From assembly GCA_003565055.1 (NCBI GenBank), contig PXDM01000263.1:1-7189 (forward strand): DNA of 7,189 nucleotides, read 5' to 3'. Position numbers and translations under genes: made by a program. This DNA is from Paracoccaceae bacterium (GTDB taxonomy: Bacteria > Pseudomonadota > Alphaproteobacteria > Rhodobacterales > Rhodobacteraceae). Shown in pieces: positions 1 through 6,494 of this stretch. Every line of letters starts with the position of its first letter. Positions within the stretch are counted from its first letter, which is position 1. The notes under the pieces are model-generated. The model was not told the origin of the DNA and searched no databases. It saw only the letters and a program-made list of their open reading frames with translations.

Positions 1-2
1 CT

Positions 3-176
3 GAATACCGGGTCATGCTGGTGGCGAACAAGTTCCAGACCGGCTTCGATCAGCCCAAGCTCGTGGCCATGTACTTGGACAAGAAGATCTCCGGCGTGGA
101 GGCCGTGCAGACCCTCTCGCGCCTGAACCGCACCTACGCGGGCAAGGACCGCACCTTCGTCATCGACTTCGCCAAC
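3..176 (+). pseudogene. hsdR: Fragment of type I restriction endonuclease subunit R (HsdR), end of the helicase core
   Basis: These 58 codons match the last conserved helicase motifs of HsdR, the ATP-driven translocase and nuclease subunit of type I restriction systems. The stretch LVANKFQTGFDQP (residues 6-18) is the motif V region, followed by MYLDKKISGVEAV and then QTLSRLNR (36-43), the motif VI arginine-finger segment, and TFVIDFAN. In normal HsdR proteins the helical C-terminal part that binds the methylase follows; here it is replaced by CoaB sequence. Only 2 of the 58 codons end in A or T, against 10 of the next 58, so this piece has a different codon character from the following DNA. 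The N-terminal nuclease and first helicase domain lie outside the window, if present at all. Confidence 0.8.
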
Positions 177-869
177 GAGCCCGCCGAGATCCTCGCCGCG
201 ATCATGGCACGGCACCGGGCCGGGCCGCTTTCGGGCAAGAAACTGCTCGTCACCTCTGGCCCGACGCATGAGCCGATAGACCCGGTGCGCTACATCGCCA
301 ATCGCTCCTCGGGCGCGCAGGGCACAGCGCTTGCTGTGGCGCTGCGGGACCTCGGCGCCGAGGTGCATTTCGTCACAGGACCCGCATCGGTCGCCCCGCC
401 TGACGGCGTGCAGGTGGTGAAGGTCGAGACTGCGCGCGAGATGCTCGCCGCCTGCCTCGCGGCGCTGCCGGTCGATGCGGCCGTGATGGCCGCGGCCGTG
501 GCGGATTGGCGCGTGGCAACAGACTTCACGCAAAAGATCAAGAAAACCGCGCAAGGCGTTCCAGAGATTACTTTTTCTGAAAATCCGGATATTCTCGCGA
601 CCCTCTCGGCACATGAGCTGCGGCCCCGGCTTGTTGTGGGCTTCGCCGCTGAAACCGAAACTGTGGTTGCACATGCCACGGCCAAACGCGCGCGCAAGCG
701 CTGTGACTGGATCGTGGCCAATGATGTCTCACCCGCGACAGGGATCATGGGGGGGACGGAAAATACAGTGCAGCTCATCACCGAAACCGGTGTCGAGGAT
801 TGGCCGCCCCTGCCGAAAACAGATGTCGCGCGGCGGCTCGCGGCCCGGATCGCAGAGGCTTTGGCATGA
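3..869 (+). CDS. coaBC: Chimeric ORF: HsdR C-terminal helicase fragment fused in frame to the CoaB (phosphopantothenoylcysteine synthetase) domain; 5' partial
   Basis: The frame is open at the left edge (288 codons visible). From about residue 59 onward it is the CoaB domain of CoaBC, which joins 4'-phosphopantothenate to cysteine using CTP in coenzyme A synthesis. Visible CoaB signatures, counted from the codon at base 3, are SGPTHEPIDP (85-94), RYIANRSSG (96-104), MAAAVADWR (162-170), the lysine cluster KIKK (178-181), GFAAETE (213-219) and GGTENTV (250-256). The CoaB half appears complete to its usual C-terminus. The flavin-dependent decarboxylase half (CoaC, about 180 residues), which normally precedes it, is absent; the first 58 residues are instead from a type I restriction subunit. 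The stop overlaps dut in an ATGA arrangement. An internal ATG at 204 could in principle start a free CoaB domain, but no strong ribosome site precedes it. The CoaB identity is near certain; whether the fusion is real is open. Confidence 0.85.
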   Translation, partial: EYRVMLVANKFQTGFDQPKLVAMYLDKKISGVEAVQTLSRLNRTYAGKDRTFVIDFANEPAEILAAIMARHRAGPLSGKKLLVTSGPTHEPIDPVRYIANRSSGAQGTALAVALRDLGAEVHFVTGPASVAPPDGVQVVKVETAREMLAACLAALPVDAAVMAAAVADWRVATDFTQKIKKTAQGVPEITFSENPDILATLSAHELRPRLVVGFAAETETVVAHATAKRARKRCDWIVANDVSPATGIMGGTENTVQLITETGVEDWPPLPKTDVARRLAARIAEALA

Positions 870-1333
870 GCGTGACGGTTCTCTTCCAGCGCCTGCCCGA
901 TGCCGACCCCGAGATCGCGCTGCCCGGCTACGCGACGCCCGGCGCTGCCGGGGCGGATATCCGCGCCAATCTTGATGCGCCTGACCGTGCGGTGGGGCTG
1001 ACCCTCGCCCCGATGGCGCGGCGGCTGGTGCCCACGGGTCTCGCCTGCGCGGTGCCAGAGGGCTATGAGATGCAGATCCGCGCGCGCTCGGGGCTCGCCC
1101 TGCGCCATGGCATCTGTCTGCCCAATGCGCCTGCCACCATCGACAGCGATTATCGCGGCCCGCTCGGCGTGATCCTGCTCAATCTCGGCGACGCGCCCTT
1201 TGTCGTCGAACATGGCGCGCGGATCGCGCAGATCGTGATTGCGCCTGTGGTGCAGGCCAGCTTCGAGTTGTCGCATGGACTGGGGGGCACAGAACGCGGT
1301 GCGGGCGGCTATGGCTCGACCGGGGTGCGCTGA
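866..1333 (+). CDS. dut: dUTP diphosphatase (dUTPase)
   Basis: A homotrimeric dUTPase of 155 residues, which hydrolyses dUTP to dUMP and pyrophosphate, keeping uracil out of DNA and supplying dUMP for dTMP synthesis in the cytoplasm. All five family motifs are visible: AGADIRA (28-34), ARSGLA (73-78), ATIDSDYRG (90-98) with the likely catalytic Asp93, RIAQIVI (119-125), and the C-terminal Gly-rich arm RGAGGYGSTG (144-153) that closes over the substrate. The frame is open further upstream, but the ATG at 866 gives the normal family length, overlaps the coaB stop by four bases, and has an AGAGG ribosome site at 854-858. The stop shares one base with the moeB start (TGATG), so the three genes look translationally coupled. 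Nothing is missing. Confidence 0.96.
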   Translation: MSVTVLFQRLPDADPEIALPGYATPGAAGADIRANLDAPDRAVGLTLAPMARRLVPTGLACAVPEGYEMQIRARSGLALRHGICLPNAPATIDSDYRGPLGVILLNLGDAPFVVEHGARIAQIVIAPVVQASFELSHGLGGTERGAGGYGSTGVR

Positions 1334-2379
1334 TGGGTTTCGTGCTGCTCCTGATGGGCCTGCTCTGGGGCCTCGGCTGGGTTATGAAAACGCCCATCCG
1401 CGCGCGGCTGGTGATGATCGGACTGGTTTATCTTGCTGTGGTGCTCGCGCATCTGGTCCTGCCGCCCGAGGCCGAGTTGCGGCGTCTGACCGGGGGTGAT
1501 GCGCGCCCCTGGCTGATCCTCGGTGGCGTGGTCGCGCTTGGCTTCGGCTATAGCCGCATCATCGCGCGTCTGCGCGCGCGCACCGCCCCGACTGAGCCCG
1601 AAACCCCTGCCCCGGGTCACTTCCGCGAGGCTGAACTCAACCGCTATGCACGCCATATCATGCTGCGCGAGATTGGTGGGGCCGGTCAGAAGAAGCTCAA
1701 GACTGCGCGGGTTCTCGTCATTGGCGCAGGGGGGCTCGGCTCGCCTGCGCTGCTCTATCTCGCGGCAGCAGGGGTCGGCACAATCGGCGTGATTGATGAT
1801 GATGCGGTCGAAGGTTCAAACCTGCAGCGTCAGATCATTCACCGGGACGCGATGATTGGCGAGGCCAAAGTGCATTCCGCGCAGATCGCGATGGAGGCGC
1901 TAAATCCCTTCGTGACGGTTCTGCCCTATCGGCGGCGGCTGACCGAAGACATCGCAGAGGCGCTCTTTGCTGACTATGACCTGATCCTCGACGGCACGGA
2001 TAATTTCGACACGCGCTATCTGGTCAATCGCGCGGCGGTCGCAACGGGCAAGCCGCTGATCTCGGCGGCGATCACGCAATGGGAAGGGCAGATCAGCCTG
2101 TTTCATCCCGCCACCGACGCGCCCTGTTTCGAGTGTGTCTTTCCCACGCGCCCCGCACCGGGGCTCGCCCCAAGCTGCGCCGAGGCCGGGGTGATCGCAC
2201 CCCTGCCCGGTATTCTCGGCTCCATGATGGCGACCGAGGCGCTGAAGGAGTTGACGGGCGCAGGCACAGGCTTGCGCGGCCGCATGCTCATCCATGACGC
2301 GCTGGAGTGCGAAACCCGGATGATCCGGATCAAGCGCCGTCCCGAGTGCGCCTGCTGCGGCGCGTCGCTCAGACCGTGA
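1333..2379 (+). CDS. moeB: MoeB-type molybdopterin-synthase adenylyltransferase (HesA/MoeB/ThiF family) with membrane-spanning N-terminus
   Basis: An E1-like enzyme of 348 residues, expected to adenylate the C-terminal Gly-Gly of MoaD so that it can receive sulfur for molybdopterin synthesis. The catalytic part begins near residue 100 and carries the nucleotide-binding loop GAGGLGS (131-137), Asp155-157, the NLQRQ arginine motif (163-167), DGTDN (220-224), and two zinc-binding Cys pairs (265/268 and 339/342). Cys282 lies in a PSCAEAGV segment shared with ThiF-like proteins. Ahead of this sit three hydrophobic stretches (about 1-18, 27-43, 60-77). Basic residues after the first (KTPIRAR) and third (RIIARLRAR) would place the catalytic domain in the cytoplasm, tethered to the inner membrane. 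Classical MoeB is about 250 residues and soluble. The start overlaps the dut stop by one base. Activation of ThiS or another sulfur carrier is an alternative or additional role; moaD lies in the same window. Confidence 0.88.
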   Translation: MGFVLLLMGLLWGLGWVMKTPIRARLVMIGLVYLAVVLAHLVLPPEAELRRLTGGDARPWLILGGVVALGFGYSRIIARLRARTAPTEPETPAPGHFREAELNRYARHIMLREIGGAGQKKLKTARVLVIGAGGLGSPALLYLAAAGVGTIGVIDDDAVEGSNLQRQIIHRDAMIGEAKVHSAQIAMEALNPFVTVLPYRRRLTEDIAEALFADYDLILDGTDNFDTRYLVNRAAVATGKPLISAAITQWEGQISLFHPATDAPCFECVFPTRPAPGLAPSCAEAGVIAPLPGILGSMMATEALKELTGAGTGLRGRMLIHDALECETRMIRIKRRPECACCGASLRP

Positions 2380-4303
2380 CGCGCAGACGCATGAAGCCCT
2401 GCGCATCAACCCCGAGGCTTTCGGGCGCATGCTCCGCGACCGTGTCGAGATGCGCATGAGCCGCAACGCTTGTGTGCAGGATTGCGCTCGCATCGCGCAC
2501 AGGTTGCAGCCGGAATGGTCCGTCATTGGAAATCCGGACCATATCCTGACGCGCGATGAACGCACGCAAGACCTCACGCGTGGTTGTGCGATCCTCAAAC
2601 ACGACGCGCTCGGCCCCGGTTCCGGCAAATCCACCGGCCCCATAGGCGCGGAAACTGTTGGTACACAGTAAGAATTCCGCGTCCGGATCAATCGGCGCGC
2701 CCTGATATGTCAGGTTACGAATGCGCGAGGCATCCGGATCCCGTTCCGTCCCATCGGCTGCGAACCGGGCTGGCACGGACAGGTCGATCTCATAGTCCAG
2801 CCCGAAGATGATCTCGAAATTATATGAGGGAAAGCCGGGATCCATCAGGAATTGTTCCGCAAGACCGGGATGTATCCGATGATAGGCAGAGGCTGCGCGC
2901 TCAAGCCAGAGCGCGAGATCTGCCCCTGTCACTTTACACGCAGCGACGGTGTTGGGGTAGAGATACAGATCGGAAATCGCCCGCAAGGTCAGGATCCCCT
3001 GCTGCACATTCGAGAAATTCCGCGGCCCGGAAAGTCCGCCTGCCTTGCAGGGTGACACCGAGGACAGGATCGGCAGTCGGGCGAGTTCAGTCTTCGCGAC
3101 GCGGCGCGCGACGAAATCCTGCTGGGCCTGCGCCACAAGCGCCGTGGCCGCTGTTTTGCCGAGATAGACAAAAAAGGAATTGATCGGCCCGTCACAATGC
3201 CCGACGGGCTGACGGATGTTCTCGATCACTTCAAGATGCGTGCGCTCGATGATCTTGCGCACTTTCGGCGTCCGCACTGGTACATGGGGTTTCTGCGCCG
3301 GGGCCTCTGGCTTGCTTGATGCAACCGCATCGCGCAGACTTCGGGTCGTCACTTTCGAGGTCAGCACCATCCAGCACCCCCCGGTATGGATCATCTGCAG
3401 GTCGATCAGACCCAGATGCGAGCCGAAGAAACCGCTCATGACTGTGGGCTTGCCGCAGACTGTCCCGCGTTCGACGTCGATGCCGGGAATATTCGCAAAG
3501 ATCGGCGATGGGAAAAGCTGGTGGCTGTGACCACTCAGGATCAGATCGACCCCTGCAATGCCGGCCAGCGGAATCACGGCGTTTTCCATGTTTTCGCTAT
3601 GGCGGATCGGGCCGATGCCTGAATGCGCGAGAACAATCACCAGATCCGCACCAGCCTCGCGCATCTCGGGCACAAATGCCCGGACAGTCTCTACCATGTC
3701 ACGGGTCTGGATATGTCCGCGCAGGGATTGGCGTTCCCAGATCGTGACCTGCGGCGGGGCCACACCGATCACGCCGATGCAGATCGGATAGACCCGCCCG
3801 CTGCGATCGCGCAACATGCGGCGCAAAAGCGTGTAGGGCGGTTTGTAATGGTGATCGCGGCGCGGGGCCTCCCCTGCAGCGCGCAGGATATTGGCAGAGA
3901 CGACAGGAAACTCTGCACGTGCCAGGGCTTTGTCAAGAAAACCCAGCCCATAGTTGAATTCATGATTGCCCAAGGTGATTGCATCATAGCTGAGCGCATT
4001 CATCGCTTCGGTCACAGGATGCAGATCGCCGTCGCGCAGGCCGCGATCATGGGCAATGAAATCGCCGACAGGGGTGCCCTGCAGAAAATCGCCATTGTCA
4101 AAGAGCAGGGCATTCGGAACCTCCTGACGCGCGGCGTCGATCAGTTCAGCGAGACGGGTCAATCCAAGGTCCGGATCGGGACAGTCTGCGTAATAATCAT
4201 ACGGATGCAGATGCATATGCAGATCCGTCGTCTCCATGATGCGCAGATCGACAGTCGCGCTGACGCATGTCCCGGAGATCAATTCAACTTGTGGCAGTTC
4301 CAT
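2369..4303 (-). CDS. cpdB: CpdB-like 2',3'-cyclic-nucleotide 2'-phosphodiesterase/3'-nucleotidase (metallophosphatase plus 5'-nucleotidase C-terminal domain)
   Basis: A two-domain nucleotidase of 644 residues from the ATG at 4303. The N-terminal dimetal phosphatase domain shows TTDLHMH (Asp27, His29), NGDFLQGTP (70-78, with Asp72), GNHEFN (112-117), AHSG (226-229) and SGHSH (257-261). The C-terminal substrate-binding domain shows SPCKAGG (417-423), YPNTVAACKVTGADL (449-463), SYNFEIIFGLDYEID (493-507) and TNSFRAYGAGGF (548-559). Family members hydrolyse 2',3'-cyclic nucleotides and 3'-nucleotides from RNA decay, usually in the periplasm. No signal peptide or hydrophobic N-terminus is visible from either this start or the upstream GTG at 4348, so a cytoplasmic enzyme is suggested. 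The ATG was preferred because a GAGG lies just upstream, though with a short 2-nt spacer. The 3' end overlaps moeB by 11 bases, tail to tail. Exact substrate preference cannot be read from sequence. Confidence 0.88.
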   Translation of the reverse strand: MELPQVELISGTCVSATVDLRIMETTDLHMHLHPYDYYADCPDPDLGLTRLAELIDAARQEVPNALLFDNGDFLQGTPVGDFIAHDRGLRDGDLHPVTEAMNALSYDAITLGNHEFNYGLGFLDKALARAEFPVVSANILRAAGEAPRRDHHYKPPYTLLRRMLRDRSGRVYPICIGVIGVAPPQVTIWERQSLRGHIQTRDMVETVRAFVPEMREAGADLVIVLAHSGIGPIRHSENMENAVIPLAGIAGVDLILSGHSHQLFPSPIFANIPGIDVERGTVCGKPTVMSGFFGSHLGLIDLQMIHTGGCWMVLTSKVTTRSLRDAVASSKPEAPAQKPHVPVRTPKVRKIIERTHLEVIENIRQPVGHCDGPINSFFVYLGKTAATALVAQAQQDFVARRVAKTELARLPILSSVSPCKAGGLSGPRNFSNVQQGILTLRAISDLYLYPNTVAACKVTGADLALWLERAASAYHRIHPGLAEQFLMDPGFPSYNFEIIFGLDYEIDLSVPARFAADGTERDPDASRIRNLTYQGAPIDPDAEFLLCTNSFRAYGAGGFAGTGAERVVFEDRTTTREVLRAFIARQDMVRISNDGPFRLQPVRDASAILHTSVAAHAHLDTVAEHAPESLGVDAQGFMRLRVTV

Positions 4304-4352
4304 GGCCTCATTCACATTTGAGCGACATCCGACCCGCACCCGCAGCACCCCT

Positions 4353-4368
4353 ACCCGACGAATCGGGT
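4353..4368. repeat. Perfect 6-bp inverted repeat (ACCCGA-4-TCGGGT)
   Basis: Two perfectly complementary 6-base arms, ACCCGA and TCGGGT, flank the four bases CGAA. The element sits about 50 bases upstream of the chosen cpdB ATG and just upstream of the minus-strand -35/-10-poor zone. It could be an operator for a dimeric regulator or a small hairpin in the cpdB leader; nothing in the sequence decides between them. Confidence 0.5.
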
Positions 4369-4524
4369 CACAATCATGGCGATAATATGCAGGAATCGAC
4401 TCTCGTCATAACTGACTTGCTTAATTCCCGATGGGCCTCCACTCAACGATCCAAATCAAAGCGAAAATAATGATTGTTGCGCTGTGGGAAACCTGACACG
4501 TCCCTGACAGATAACGGACAGGAT

Positions 4525-4528
4525 GGAG
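4525..4528 (+). promoter_or_regulatory. Ribosome binding site favouring the nudC start at 4535
   Basis: GGAG with a 6-base spacer to the ATG at 4535. It overlaps the alternative upstream ATG at 4523, which has only an AGG directly touching it and a weak GGA 4 bases away. This favours the shorter nudC product by four residues. Confidence 0.55.
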
Positions 4529-4534
4529 CACGCG

Positions 4535-5479
4535 ATGCAGTTTGCCCTTGGCGGAGAATGGGACAGCCGCGATGCAGCGCGGCGGCCTGACATGACGGGG
4601 CTGGCCGCCGCCGCATCGGACCCCGGCAGCCGGGTTCTGCCCTTCTGGCGCGGCAAACCGCATCTGGACGCGCAGGCGCTTGGCTGGATCGCACCGGATC
4701 ACCCGATGCTGGCACATGCCCGCACGAGCTGGATCTATCTGGGGCAGCACGCAGGGCGCGCCGTGTTTGCCGCCGATATCTCAAGCTGGGAGCCCGACGC
4801 GCTGGATCGCAGCGCGCTGGCGATGTTCATCGACCATTCGCATCAGAGCTATCCGGGCACTGGCCCCGCGCAGCATTTCGGCGATCTGCGCCTTGCGATG
4901 ACCCTCCTGCCCGCGTCTGAGGCCGCACTTGCCAGCACTGCGCGCGCCTTGTTCAACTGGCACCGCACGCATCAGTTTTGCGCCGCCTGTGGCCATCCCA
5001 GCAACATGGCACTGGCCGGCTGGGAGCGGCATTGCCCGTCTTGCGGCGCGAAACACTTCCCGCGCACGGATCCGGTGGTGATCATGCTGGTCACCCATGG
5101 CAATCACGTTCTGCTGGGCCGCTCGCAGGGCTGGCCAGAGCGGATGTATTCCGCGCTCGCGGGCTTCATCGAGCCGGGTGAGACGATGGAAGCGGCAGTC
5201 GCCCGCGAAGTGATGGAGGAAACCGGCATCGCACTCGCAGAGGTGCATTACATCGCCTCCCAGCCCTGGCCCTTCCCCAATTCGCTCATGCTCGGCACCT
5301 GGGCGCGCGCGAAATCGACGGAGATCACGCTGGATGACGAGTTGGAAGATGCACGCTGGGTCTCGCGCGAAGAGATGCTGCGCGCATGGAGCGGCGCGCA
5401 TCCCGACATCTTGCCCGCGCGCAAAGGCGCGATTGCGCATTATCTGATCGGGGCGTGGCTTGCCGGTCGGCTCGGATGA
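4535..5479 (+). CDS. nudC: NADH pyrophosphatase / NAD-cap hydrolase NudC (Nudix family)
   Basis: A Nudix hydrolase of 314 residues that splits NADH to NMNH and AMP; the E. coli homologue also removes NAD caps from RNA 5' ends. The order is the NudC one: a variable N-terminal domain, a zinc ribbon with Cys149/Cys152 and Cys167/Cys170, then the Nudix box from Gly210 to Ile232 (Glu216, Arg224, Glu225, Glu228, Glu229, Gly231 all present), followed by SQPWPFP (242-248), the signature separating NudC from other Nudix enzymes. Catalytic and metal-binding residues are intact, so it should be active. It diverges from the cpdB-like gene, and 94 bases separate it from pgsA. Both nudC and its divergent neighbour degrade nucleotides, but joint control is only an inference. 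An alternative ATG at 4523 would add four residues. Confidence 0.95.
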   Translation: MQFALGGEWDSRDAARRPDMTGLAAAASDPGSRVLPFWRGKPHLDAQALGWIAPDHPMLAHARTSWIYLGQHAGRAVFAADISSWEPDALDRSALAMFIDHSHQSYPGTGPAQHFGDLRLAMTLLPASEAALASTARALFNWHRTHQFCAACGHPSNMALAGWERHCPSCGAKHFPRTDPVVIMLVTHGNHVLLGRSQGWPERMYSALAGFIEPGETMEAAVAREVMEETGIALAEVHYIASQPWPFPNSLMLGTWARAKSTEITLDDELEDARWVSREEMLRAWSGAHPDILPARKGAIAHYLIGAWLAGRLG

Positions 5480-5573
5480 GCCTATGTCGCGCAGGCGCAG
5501 GGGCTTGCAATTCACCACGCCCGCTTTCAGGATGCGCGCAATGAAACCGCAGATCACAGCTGGACCCGCCACC
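5480..5573 (+). other. Leader between nudC and pgsA
   Basis: Ninety-four bases between the nudC stop and the preferred pgsA start. The pgsA frame stays open through it, with possible starts at 5484 (ATG), 5532 (ATG) and 5541 (ATG). The residues it would encode are Arg-rich and not of the PgsA type. A TTGCAA at 5505-5510 with CAGGAT 17 bases on is a very poor promoter candidate. No hairpin-plus-T-run terminator is visible after nudC, so readthrough into pgsA is possible. Confidence 0.35.
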
Positions 5574-6245
5574 ATGACGCCCTGGACTGTCCCGAACATC
5601 CTGACTGTCCTGCGCCTGCTTGCCGCGCCGGGTGTAGCGGTGATGTTTCTCTATTTCCACCGCCCCTGGGCCGATTGGTTCGCGCTCGCGCTGTTTTCCT
5701 TCGCAGCGATCACGGATTTCTTCGATGGCTATCTGGCGCGGGCCTGGAAACAGGAAAGCCGCCTCGGGGCGATGCTCGACCCAATTGCCGACAAGGCCAT
5801 GGTCGTGATCGCGCTTCTGGTCATCACAGGCTATTCCGGCATGGACCCCTGGCTGATCCTGCCTGCGACCGCGATCCTGTTCCGCGAGGTCTTTGTCTCC
5901 GGCCTGCGCGAATTTCTGGGAGACAGTGCCGGGCTCTTGCAGGTCACGAAACTTGCGAAATGGAAAACCACAGCGCAGATGACGGCCATCGCAGTGCTGT
6001 TTCTCGCCATGGGGCTGGAATATGTGCGCGAGGCGATGACCCTGCGCAGCCATACCGCCCTGATCGAAACGCTCAGTGAATTTGGCACGCAAGATGTCAA
6101 TGTGGTTGATCTCGCCCAGAGCGGTGGCGATCTGGTCTGGAAAACCGGGCTTGGATTGATCTGGATCGCCGCCGTGCTGACCCTGATCACCGGCTGGGAC
6201 TATTTCCGCAAAGCCCAACCCTATCTGAGAGACACCCCGAAATGA
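5574..6245 (+). CDS. pgsA: CDP-diacylglycerol-glycerol-3-phosphate 3-phosphatidyltransferase (phosphatidylglycerophosphate synthase)
   Basis: An inner-membrane CDP-alcohol phosphatidyltransferase of 223 residues, which makes phosphatidylglycerophosphate, the first committed step to phosphatidylglycerol and cardiolipin. The full catalytic signature is present: Asp48, Asp51-Gly52, Ala55-Arg56, Gly65, Asp69 and Asp73 with family spacing, the aspartates binding the metal ions. Hydrophobic segments near 9-28, 34-48, 75-86, 92-108, 134-147 and 193-206 fit a multi-pass enzyme. The ATG at 5574 gives the typical opening TPWTVPNILTVLRL and family length. The ATG at 5541 has a better ribosome site (AGGA at 5529-5532) and would add 11 residues, so the start is uncertain. 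A long hydrophilic loop at about 148-190 separates the last two helices. The stop overlaps the moaD start (ATGA), so co-transcription with moaD-moaE is very likely. Confidence 0.93.
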   Translation: MTPWTVPNILTVLRLLAAPGVAVMFLYFHRPWADWFALALFSFAAITDFFDGYLARAWKQESRLGAMLDPIADKAMVVIALLVITGYSGMDPWLILPATAILFREVFVSGLREFLGDSAGLLQVTKLAKWKTTAQMTAIAVLFLAMGLEYVREAMTLRSHTALIETLSEFGTQDVNVVDLAQSGGDLVWKTGLGLIWIAAVLTLITGWDYFRKAQPYLRDTPK

Positions 6246-6493
6246 CGCTGGAGATCCTCTATTTCGCCTGGCTGCGTGAGCGCATCGGCATGAGCCGCGA
6301 GACAGTGACGACCGACGCGCCCACAGTCGCCGATCTGGTCGCCGAATTGCGCGCCCGCGAAGACCGCTATGAGGCCGCCTTTGCCGACATATCCGCGATC
6401 CGTGTGGCGCTTGATCAGGATCTCGCCGATTTCGACGCGCCGCTCGCAGGCGTGCGCGAAGTGGCCTTTTTCCCGCCGATGACCGGGGGCTGA
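6242..6493 (+). CDS. moaD: Molybdopterin synthase small subunit MoaD (sulfur carrier)
   Basis: A ubiquitin-fold sulfur carrier of 83 residues. Its C-terminal Gly-Gly is first adenylated by MoeB, then converted to a thiocarboxylate that gives sulfur to precursor Z (cPMP) within molybdopterin synthase. The sequence opens with a beta strand, LEILYFAWLRERIG (3-16), typical of MoaD, continues with TVADLVAEL (28-36), and ends FFPPMTGG, with the obligatory Gly82-Gly83. The length is normal. The ATG lies in a 4-base overlap with the pgsA stop, and one base separates its stop from moaE. ThiS-type carriers share the fold and tail, but the adjoining moaE settles the assignment. Confidence 0.95.
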   Translation: MTLEILYFAWLRERIGMSRETVTTDAPTVADLVAELRAREDRYEAAFADISAIRVALDQDLADFDAPLAGVREVAFFPPMTGG

Positions 6494-6494
6494 G

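Larger units (their letters stand above)
4304..4534. promoter_or_regulatory. Divergent intergenic control region between cpdB and nudC
   Basis: This stretch must hold the promoters for the leftward cpdB-like gene and rightward nudC. Bases 4381-4500 are about 45% GC, far below the neighbouring genes. A minus-strand -10-like TATTAT lies at 4382-4387 with a poor TTATGA at 18-bp spacing as its -35. A plus-strand AATAAT at 4466-4471 (five of six consensus bases) has no good -35 partner. I could not assign either promoter with confidence. No tRNA, riboswitch or small ORF with coding character was seen. Confidence 0.45.

Noticed and set aside
800..865. Upstream extension of dut to an ATG at 800
   Set aside because: The 22 extra residues lie inside coaB, are not dUTPase-like, and the ATG at 866 has a ribosome site and the expected length.
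290..1276. Long minus-strand open frame opposite coaB and dut
   Set aside because: Its residues are Arg/Ala-rich with no recognisable motif, and the plus strand carries two clear enzymes. It is a by-product of high GC.
1900..2691. Minus-strand open frame spanning the moeB end and the cpdB end
   Set aside because: It overlaps conserved coding sequence on both strands in other frames and has no recognisable motif.
3623..4321. A 232-codon plus-strand frame opposite the cpdB-like gene
   Set aside because: The minus strand encodes the conserved metallophosphatase motifs here; the plus frame has no family character.
5505..5533. TTGCAA-17-CAGGAT as a pgsA promoter
   Set aside because: The -10 matches only three of six consensus bases; too weak to list as a promoter.
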